A stretch of DNA of 64,000 nucleotides from Alphaproteobacteria bacterium (GTDB lineage Bacteria; Pseudomonadota; Alphaproteobacteria; Rhizobiales; GCA-2746425), in the NCBI GenBank assembly GCA_024743215.1, contig JANSWZ010000004.1, forward strand, positions 248,001 through 312,000, read 5' to 3'. Each line of letters starts with the position of its first letter. The stretch's first letter is position 1. A program made the position numbers and the translations under genes. This document shows positions 57,882 to 64,000 of the stretch, piece after piece. The notes under the pieces were generated by a model, which saw nothing but the letters and a program-made list of their open reading frames with translations, did no database searches and was not told the DNA's origin.

Positions 57882-60287
57882 GTGAACGCAGCAATTGATG
57901 GCACCTTCATTGCCATTCTGGCACCCTTCATCGCCGCGGCGTTTGCGCCGTTTGTGGTTCGTATGCTTGGCCATAATGGATCCTGGCTTCTGGCGTTGGT
58001 GCCTGCAGGCATCTTTGTTCATTTTCTTGGATATATTGATCAGACTGCCGGAGGAGCCGGCATTGCCAGCGTTTGGGACTGGTGGCCCGGAATGGGGTGG
58101 CCGCTTTCCTATCTGATCGACGGTCTCAGCCTGATGTTTGCGTTGCTGATTAGCGGCATTGGCACATTCATAGTGCTGTATTCTGGCGGCTACATGAAGG
58201 GCCACCCTCAATTGGGGCGCTTCCTGTCGTTCATTTTCCTGTTCATGGGGGCCATGCAGGGCCTGATCATTTCTGACAATCTGATCACGGTTTTCATTTT
58301 TTGGGAATTGACATCGATCACATCATTCCTGCTGATCGGCTTCAACCACACCAAGGAAAAATCTCGCCGCGCGGCCATTCAGGCCCTTGTCGTTACGGGC
58401 GGCGGTGGTCTGTCTTTGCTGGCTGGCATCATTCTGGTGCAACTGGTGGCGGGGACATCTGACCTGTCCACGCTTCTGACCCAACCCGGTTTGCTGCAAA
58501 CCAGCCCCTATTATCTACCGATCCTGCTTCTGTTTCTGGGCGGCGCGTTTACCAAATCCGCTCAGTTCCCGCTGCATTTCTGGTTGCCCAATGCCATGGA
58601 GGCACCGACACCGGTGTCCGCCTATCTGCATTCTGCGACCATGGTCAAAGCAGGTGTTTATCTGTTGATGCGGGTTCAGCCAATTATGGGCGACACGCTG
58701 ATCTGGTCGATCATCCTGCCCATTTTTGGTGGCTTAACGCTGATTGTTGGCACGCTTTTGGCCGTGCGCCAGACAGATTTGAAGCTGATGCTCGCCTATA
58801 CCACAGTGGCTTCGTTGGGCCTTTTGGTCATGCTGGTCGGCACCAGCAATACGATCGCCATACAGGGTGCGGTTATCTACTTGTTGGCGCATTCGTTGTT
58901 CAAAGGCGCGCTGTTTATGGTGGCCGGACTGGTCGATCATGAAGCGGGTACGCGGGATGTGACGAAGCTTGGCGGTTTGGCCAAAGCCATGCCCATCACT
59001 TTTGGCGCCGGAGCTTTGGCTGCGCTGTCGATGGCGGGCCTTCCTCCATTCATCGGCTTTGTAGCCAAGGAAGAACTCTATCTCGGCATCTGGGGCACTG
59101 AACTTCCATTCCTTGCGCTGACTATTACAGCCGTAATAGGCAATGCGTTGATGCTGGTTATTGGGTTCGCAGTTGCCTTCAAACCATTCCTGGGTGCCAA
59201 AGTTGAAACGCCCAAAGCCGCCCATGAAGGGCCAGTCCTGATGTTGGCAGGTCCTGTTGTGCTGTCACTGTGTGGCTTGGCGTCAGCCCTGTTCCTGCAT
59301 TGGACCAGCGTTCACCTTCTTGGGCCAATGGCCTCCAGTGTGGCTGGAACCGTGCTGGAACCGGAATTCCATCTGTTCCCGTCCGCCATCAAGGCAAATC
59401 TGATCCTGTCTCTCATTACGGTTGCCATTGGTCTGATCCTGTTCTTCCGCCTCGCTTCTTTGCGTGCGGCAATGGATCGTGTGTTGCGGGCAATTGGTTG
59501 GGGACCGGATCTTGGGTTCGATCAGTTCATGAGCGGGCTTGTATTGTTGTCGCATCGCGTGATCCGATTGATTCAGCCAGGTCAGATGAACCTTTATATG
59601 AAAGTCGCTTTTGCAGCGACCGCGGCTGCCGTGTTGCTGCCGCTCATCTTGCTGGATGAATTGCCGGACTGGCCGGAAATGCCTCAGATGTTGTTTTACG
59701 AATGGGGCGTTTTGGCCATTGCTGTCATTGGCCTGGCTGCCGTTCTGAACGCCAACAACCGTCTCACAGCGATCGCGGCTTTGGGAATACAGGGCTTTGC
59801 GGTGGCGCTGCTATTCATGCTGTTCGGTGCCCCCGATTTGTCATTCACCCAATTTATGGTCGAGACATTGTCAGTTGTCATTCTTGCTCTGGTGATGACA
59901 CGGCTCAGCCTCTATCAGAAGGATCATCGCTCCGTTGGCAGGACCATCGTGGACGGTACATTGGCTGTTGCCGTGGGGGGCGGGTTCTTTCTCCTGCTTC
60001 TGTCGGTTACGCAACAGCCATTCAATTCTGAACTTTCCGACTTCTTCCGAGAGCACAGTGTGGCAATTGCGCACGGGCGCAACATCGTCAACGTAATCCT
60101 CGTGGACTTCCGTGGGGTTGATACGTTGGGTGAGATTGCAGTTGTTGCCATTGCCGGCCTGGCCATACTGGCGCTGATACGCTTGCGCCCCAAACGGAAA
60201 CTGGATGCTTTGGCGGTCGCTGATAACAGCAATGCCAGCGTTAAGGCCAATGTTAAAATCGCACAGGTTCAGGAGACCACATCATGA
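57882..60287 (+). CDS. mrpA: Mrp cation/proton antiporter subunit A
   Basis: The largest subunit (801 residues) of the multisubunit Na+(K+)/H+ antiporter in the inner membrane. The N-terminal two thirds are NuoL-like, with [20 protein letters not shown] and the proton-path lysine in [20 protein letters not shown]. The C-terminal part carries the MbhD/MbhE-like segment seen in the family ([20 protein letters not shown] and [17 protein letters not shown]). The start is GTG after GTAGGGA. It is the first of seven genes in the order A-B-C-D-E-F-G, overlapping mrpB by 4 bp, with subunit B encoded separately rather than fused. Confidence 0.96.
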   Translation: MNAAIDGTFIAILAPFIAAAFAPFVVRMLGHNGSWLLALVPAGIFVHFLGYIDQTAGGAGIASVWDWWPGMGWPLSYLIDGLSLMFALLISGIGTFIVLYSGGYMKGHPQLGRFLSFIFLFMGAMQGLIISDNLITVFIFWELTSITSFLLIGFNHTKEKSRRAAIQALVVTGGGGLSLLAGIILVQLVAGTSDLSTLLTQPGLLQTSPYYLPILLLFLGGAFTKSAQFPLHFWLPNAMEAPTPVSAYLHSATMVKAGVYLLMRVQPIMGDTLIWSIILPIFGGLTLIVGTLLAVRQTDLKLMLAYTTVASLGLLVMLVGTSNTIAIQGAVIYLLAHSLFKGALFMVAGLVDHEAGTRDVTKLGGLAKAMPITFGAGALAALSMAGLPPFIGFVAKEELYLGIWGTELPFLALTITAVIGNALMLVIGFAVAFKPFLGAKVETPKAAHEGPVLMLAGPVVLSLCGLASALFLHWTSVHLLGPMASSVAGTVLEPEFHLFPSAIKANLILSLITVAIGLILFFRLASLRAAMDRVLRAIGWGPDLGFDQFMSGLVLLSHRVIRLIQPGQMNLYMKVAFAATAAAVLLPLILLDELPDWPEMPQMLFYEWGVLAIAVIGLAAVLNANNRLTAIAALGIQGFAVALLFMLFGAPDLSFTQFMVETLSVVILALVMTRLSLYQKDHRSVGRTIVDGTLAVAVGGGFFLLLLSVTQQPFNSELSDFFREHSVAIAHGRNIVNVILVDFRGVDTLGEIAVVAIAGLAILALIRLRPKRKLDALAVADNSNASVKANVKIAQVQETTS

Positions 60288-60703
60288 GAACAGTGATCTT
60301 CAGAACCACGGCGCCTTATCTGACAAGCCTGATGGTGCTGTTTTCAATTTTTGTATTGTTGCGGGGCCACAATGAACCGGGTGGCGGCTTTATCGGTGGG
60401 CTGATTGCTGCATCTGCGTTTGCAATTTATGGCGTTGCCTGCGGTGTGCCACCGGTTCGCCGCGCATTGGTGTTTCATCCTATGTCAATTGCCGGGACAG
60501 GTCTTTTCATCGGAGCTTTGGCAGGCGTCATATCGCTGTTTGCAGGCGTTCCGTTTTTTACCGGTCTTTGGATTTACCCGTCTATTTTCGGCGTGGAAAT
60601 TGCGCTGTCGACACCTCTGGTTTTTGACATCGGTGTCTATCTGGTGGTGCTGGGAACGATCGCGTCCATTGCGCTTGGTCTGGAAGAGCGGGAGAAACTT
60701 TAA
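60284..60703 (+). CDS. mrpB: Mrp cation/proton antiporter subunit B
   Basis: A 139-residue membrane subunit with four helices and the conserved [20 protein letters not shown] segment that defines MnhB/MrpB. Its ATG overlaps the mrpA stop by 4 bp and its stop shares a base with the mrpC start, so translation of the operon is coupled. Subunit B is required for assembly of the full complex in studied systems. Confidence 0.95.
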   Translation: MRTVIFRTTAPYLTSLMVLFSIFVLLRGHNEPGGGFIGGLIAASAFAIYGVACGVPPVRRALVFHPMSIAGTGLFIGALAGVISLFAGVPFFTGLWIYPSIFGVEIALSTPLVFDIGVYLVVLGTIASIALGLEEREKL

Positions 60704-61080
60704 TGGAAGTCGCACTTTCAGCCTTGATTGGCATCTTTTTCATGACAGCTGTCTATCTGATGTTGTCACCTCACATCATACGAATTTTGCTGGGTGTTGT
60801 TGTACTTGGGAATGCAGTAAATCTTCTGATCTTCACCAATGGGCGCCTGACAAGAGAAGTGCCGCCCATTGTGCCTGATGACGTGATTGTTGCTGCACCA
60901 ACCATTGCAAATCCATTGCCTCAGGCATTGGTTCTGACAGCGATCGTTATCTCATTTTCATTCTTTGCCTTTTTGCTGACACTGGCCTATCGCGCCTATC
61001 AGGAACTGGACACGGATGACACCGACACTATGCGCATTGCGGAACCGGCTGATGAAGCCGCTCCGCCAACTGGTTACTAG
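60703..61080 (+). CDS. mrpC: Mrp cation/proton antiporter subunit C
   Basis: A 125-residue NuoK-like subunit with three transmembrane helices; VYLMLSPHIIRILLGVVVLG and GNAVNLLIFTNGR are typical, and a polar C-terminal tail of about 20 residues follows. It shares one base with the end of mrpB and ends 15 bp before mrpD. In the complex it sits between the A and D antiporter-like modules. Confidence 0.95.
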   Translation: MEVALSALIGIFFMTAVYLMLSPHIIRILLGVVVLGNAVNLLIFTNGRLTREVPPIVPDDVIVAAPTIANPLPQALVLTAIVISFSFFAFLLTLAYRAYQELDTDDTDTMRIAEPADEAAPPTGY

Positions 61081-61095
61081 GGCTGAGAACGGATT

Positions 61096-62775
61096 ATGGC
61101 AGGAAAACCAACAGAACCTGTTGATATTACGGGGGCCATGGTCACCCAGGCACCGGCCCTTGCTGACTGGCTTGTGGTTGCACCAATCATAATCTGCCTG
61201 CTTGGCGGCGCGTTTTTGCTCGCTCAACGCAAGAACACAGCAATTCAGGGTCGAACGGCCGTTGCCATTTTGGCCTTGCTGGTTGTCGCCGCCGTTGGCC
61301 TGCTGGTGCATGTGCTCAACAACGGCCCCATTGTTATGACAATGGGCCGCTGGCTGCCGCCGTTTGGAATTTCTTTCGCTGTTGATGTTCTGGGTGCCTT
61401 GCTGGTTCTGGTTGGAGCATTGGTGGCATTTTTCTGCTGTCTGTACGCCCTGACTGAAATTGACACGGAGCATCGGCGATACGGTTTTTTCCCGTTTCTG
61501 GTGCTGTTGATGGCAGGTGTCAGCGGGGCATTCCTGACCGGAGACATTTTCAATCTCTATGTCTGGTTCGAAGTTCTGCTGATCGCGTCTTTCGGACTGT
61601 TGATCCTGGGCAACGAAAAAGCGCAATTGGATGGCGCAGTTAAATACGCATTCCTGAACCTTATCGCCACGACACTATTCCTGATTGCAACAGGATATCT
61701 TTATGGGTTGGTCGGTACATTGAATATGGCCGATATTGCTGTGCGTGTTGCTGAACTTCCCGACGGCGCACCAATTAACACGATTGCAGCGCTATACCTG
61801 CTGGCCTTCGCCATGAAAGCCGCAGCGTTTCCTGTGTTCAGTTGGCTCCCAGCGTCTTATCACACGCCACGCATTGTCGTGTCGGCTGTCTTTGCCGGCC
61901 TGCTGACAAAGGTGGGCGTGTATGCACTGTTGCGCACGCTGGTCATGTTGATGCCAGCTTCTTTGGCTGTTTTTGCCGACATTCTGGCATGGATCGCCGG
62001 TGCTACCATGTTGATCGGCGTGTTAGGCGCTCTGGCGCAGAGCGACATTCGGCGGACCATGGGCTATCTGGTCGTATCTGGCATTGGCTCCATGCTGGCC
62101 GGTGTGGCGCTTATGTCTGATCTGGGGCTGATGGGATCCATCATGTACGCGGTTCATTCCATGATTGTCATGACGGCTCTCTACATGACTTGTGGATTGA
62201 TGATCCACAGAACCGGCTCTCACGATTTGCGCGGTCTTGGTGGCTTGTATGGCAAGGACCCGTTTCTATCCGCCATTTTCCTGATCCTTGCATTTGCGAT
62301 TTCGGGACTGCCTCCTTTCTCTGGTTTCTGGCCCAAACTGACATTGGTCCAGGCCTCCCTGTCTGGTGGCGATGGTTGGTTGGCCGCGGCCATTTTGGTC
62401 ACAGGATTTTTGACCACAATCGCAGTAGGGCGTATTTGGGTCATGAGTTTCTGGCGGGGAGGGCCATCGGGAACACCCGATGGCGAAAGCATCACACAAG
62501 AGGCTATGCCTTTGAGCGATCCAGCTGACAGGCGAGACATGCTGTTCCCGATTATAGGCTTGACCGCGCTTGTCATCGCACTTGGCTTCCTGCCAAGGCC
62601 ATATTTGAACGTCGCAGCCGGTGGTGCCGGCGGGTTGCTATACAGCGAAAGCTACATTGGCTCTGTTCTGGGAACCGAAGCTGCTGACGCTGCGATAGGT
62701 CAAGAGCTTGCAACAGAAACAGAAGCGCCGGAAGATAATTCGGCAGAGGGCAGCCAGTCAGGAGATGGGTCATGA
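61096..62775 (+). CDS. mrpD: Mrp cation/proton antiporter subunit D
   Basis: A 559-residue NuoN/NuoM-like subunit, with the key glutamate in LYVWFEVLLIASFGLLILG and lysines in FAMKAAAFPVFSWLPASYH and GLLTKVGVYALLRTL that form the proton path. The C-terminal end is extended by a polar, acidic tail of about 50 residues (EAADAAIGQELATETEAPED and onward), longer than in many relatives. An ATG with a modest ribosome-binding site starts it, and it overlaps mrpE by 4 bp. Confidence 0.95.
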   Translation: MAGKPTEPVDITGAMVTQAPALADWLVVAPIIICLLGGAFLLAQRKNTAIQGRTAVAILALLVVAAVGLLVHVLNNGPIVMTMGRWLPPFGISFAVDVLGALLVLVGALVAFFCCLYALTEIDTEHRRYGFFPFLVLLMAGVSGAFLTGDIFNLYVWFEVLLIASFGLLILGNEKAQLDGAVKYAFLNLIATTLFLIATGYLYGLVGTLNMADIAVRVAELPDGAPINTIAALYLLAFAMKAAAFPVFSWLPASYHTPRIVVSAVFAGLLTKVGVYALLRTLVMLMPASLAVFADILAWIAGATMLIGVLGALAQSDIRRTMGYLVVSGIGSMLAGVALMSDLGLMGSIMYAVHSMIVMTALYMTCGLMIHRTGSHDLRGLGGLYGKDPFLSAIFLILAFAISGLPPFSGFWPKLTLVQASLSGGDGWLAAAILVTGFLTTIAVGRIWVMSFWRGGPSGTPDGESITQEAMPLSDPADRRDMLFPIIGLTALVIALGFLPRPYLNVAAGGAGGLLYSESYIGSVLGTEAADAAIGQELATETEAPEDNSAEGSQSGDGS

Positions 62776-63248
62776 ATTCGCTGTTTCTCATAAATATATT
62801 GCTGGCACTGGTCTGGGCAGCGATAACCGGTTCATTCAGCTTGCCCAATTTGCTGTTCGGCTTTGCGCTCTCAGCACTGGCTCTGTCTCTGATCCGCGAA
62901 CAAGTGGGCACCGTTGGCTATATGAGCCGTGCCAGGCGGGTCATAAGCCTGTTTTTGCTGTTCATATATGAATTGGTTCTATCGGCCGTTTCTGTGGCAA
63001 AGCTGGTCTTGTCACCAAGAATGCAAATTAACCCGGCATTTGTGGCGTATCCGTTGCGCGTGGACAAGGATTTCGAAATTACCCTGCTGGCCAATCTGAT
63101 TACGCTCACACCTGGCACATTGTCTGTGGATGTCTCGCCGGATCGAAGGATTCTTTACATACACGCAATAAATGTGACGGATGAAGAAGCCTTGAAGCGT
63201 GACATCGCTGAAGGTTTTGAAATGAAGATTATGGAGGCGTTTCGATGA
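62772..63248 (+). CDS. mrpE: Mrp cation/proton antiporter subunit E
   Basis: A 158-residue subunit with two or three N-terminal membrane helices and a cytoplasmic C-terminal domain containing [20 protein letters not shown], the MrpE/MnhE signature. It overlaps mrpD and mrpF by 4 bp each. E is part of the small-subunit group (E, F, G) that caps the complex. Confidence 0.95.
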   Translation: MNSLFLINILLALVWAAITGSFSLPNLLFGFALSALALSLIREQVGTVGYMSRARRVISLFLLFIYELVLSAVSVAKLVLSPRMQINPAFVAYPLRVDKDFEITLLANLITLTPGTLSVDVSPDRRILYIHAINVTDEEALKRDIAEGFEMKIMEAFR

Positions 63249-63607
63249 GTGCAGCGGAAACCTTCCTCGATATTGCTGTGAACATATCCATGGCTATGAT
63301 GGTGCTTGCCTTTTTGCTCATTATTGTGCGCATTGTGCGCGGACCAACATTACCAGATCGAATTCTGGCGTTGGACATGCTCGTGGCTGTTGGCATCGGT
63401 TTCATTGCGGTAATTGGAGTCAAAACCGGGTTTTTCCTTTATATTGATGTCGCCATTGCCCTTGGTCTGATCGGTTTTCTTGCGACAGTTGCTTTCGCCA
63501 GATACGTCCTTAGCCGTGGTTCCACGACTGAAGAAGGGCCGGATCCAGAAGGAGAGCGAAACTTGATAGAGCAGGAAATTCGTCGTAGTGCAGGAGCAGA
63601 TCAATGA
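63245..63607 (+). CDS. mrpF: Mrp cation/proton antiporter subunit F
   Basis: A 120-residue subunit with three helices and the conserved [20 protein letters not shown] segment, whose aspartates are important in studied MrpF proteins. The C-terminal 30 residues are polar. It overlaps mrpE and mrpG by 4 bp each. Confidence 0.95.
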   Translation: MSAAETFLDIAVNISMAMMVLAFLLIIVRIVRGPTLPDRILALDMLVAVGIGFIAVIGVKTGFFLYIDVAIALGLIGFLATVAFARYVLSRGSTTEEGPDPEGERNLIEQEIRRSAGADQ

Positions 63608-63972
63608 CGCATGATGTGGTTTTGATTGTTACCGGTGTCATCATGCTGATTGGCGCTGCATTTGCTGTCGTCGCGGCCATTGGTCTTTTGAGACTCCCGG
63701 ACATCTATACGCGCACGCATGCTGCCAGTAAGGCCGGAACACTTGGGTCTGGCCTTATGCTGCTGGCTCTGGCCGTGTTTTCTCAGGAACTGGACGTCGT
63801 CACGCGCGCGATTGCGGCTATCGTTTTCTTTCTTTTGACAGCGCCGATTTCTTCGCATCTTTTGGCCCGCAGCGCCTACCTGGTCGGTTATCGCCCTGAA
63901 CCATCTACACGTTGTGATGATATGGCTGATTACCAAAATGATGAACGTCGCAATCCGCGTGAAGTTGACTAA
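63604..63972 (+). CDS. mrpG: Mrp cation/proton antiporter subunit G
   Basis: A 122-residue subunit with three helices and the MnhG motif [20 protein letters not shown], then [15 protein letters not shown]. It ends the mrpABCDEFG operon 28 bp before the window edge; the polar C-terminus ([20 protein letters not shown]) is its own. No terminator is visible in the few bases that remain. Confidence 0.95.
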   Translation: MTHDVVLIVTGVIMLIGAAFAVVAAIGLLRLPDIYTRTHAASKAGTLGSGLMLLALAVFSQELDVVTRAIAAIVFFLLTAPISSHLLARSAYLVGYRPEPSTRCDDMADYQNDERRNPREVD

Positions 63973-64000
63973 TCAAACAATCACTGATTGCTGACATGAA

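Noticed and set aside
1-64000. tRNA, rRNA, prophage, or defence/toxin-antitoxin system
   Set aside because: No cloverleaf-like or ribosomal sequence, phage structural gene, integrase, restriction-modification, or toxin-antitoxin pair was recognised on either strand; the unknown genes present do not form a defence-like cluster.

Overview
The window reads as a chromosomal segment of an alphaproteobacterium, most likely of the order Hyphomicrobiales (Rhizobiales). The clues are a C4-type 5-aminolevulinate synthase (HemA), the gene order ispH-thrB-rnhA, a BA14K-family secreted protein, a DUF3750 protein, a bacterial homospermidine synthase and a MutA/MutB-type methylmalonyl-CoA mutase with MeaB. 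The base composition looks moderate (low to mid 50s % GC by eye). Several transport operons and a multisubunit Mrp antiporter would fit a marine or saline habitat, but that is inference. No rRNA, tRNA, CRISPR array, prophage or intact insertion sequence was recognised.

Layout. 1-2 kb: the 3' part of a phosphonoacetaldehyde dehydrogenase gene and a DMT exporter. 2-13 kb: a LacI-type repressor divergent from a beta-mannoside operon (ABC binding protein, two permeases, ATPase, GH2 beta-mannosidase, TIM-barrel isomerase, Gfo/Idh/MocA dehydrogenase, aldo/keto reductase). Its promoter carries two near-identical operators 21 bp apart, a strong hairpin follows the binding-protein gene, and a clear intrinsic terminator ends the operon. 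13-22 kb: a FAH-family hydrolase, hemA, a giant AsmA-family protein, a class I aminotransferase and a DUF3750 gene. 22-29 kb: an SMR pump gene, then on the minus strand mutA-scpA-meaB and two small proteins. 29-34.5 kb: a DUF853 ATPase, an M20 dipeptidase and a LOG-family protein, converging on an aminotransferase/gamma-glutamylcyclotransferase pair.

34.6-40.2 kb: a LysR regulator divergent from a tripartite tricarboxylate-type transporter operon in which a sulfatase gene sits between the large membrane subunit and the binding protein. 40.4-49.3 kb: two TPR proteins, homospermidine synthase, a HAD dehalogenase, a class IV aminotransferase, a BA14K protein, two c-type cytochromes and an iron superoxide dismutase. 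49.5-52 kb: ispH-thrB-rnhA. 52-53.7 kb: orphan genes with probable traces of decayed transposases. 53.7-57.4 kb: oligopeptidase B, MsrB and a lipoprotein lipase. 57.9-64 kb: a complete mrpABCDEFG operon.

Most of the window is well-known core and catabolic gene content. I found no convincing wholly new system. The best leads are the mannoside operon, which lacks an obvious sugar kinase but has three redox/isomerase genes and a two-operator switch; the sulfatase embedded in a tripartite transporter operon; a TolB-like/TPR membrane protein with long repeats; the proline-rich cytoplasmic domain on the AsmA protein; and an orphan cysteine-rich secreted protein beside transposon remnants.
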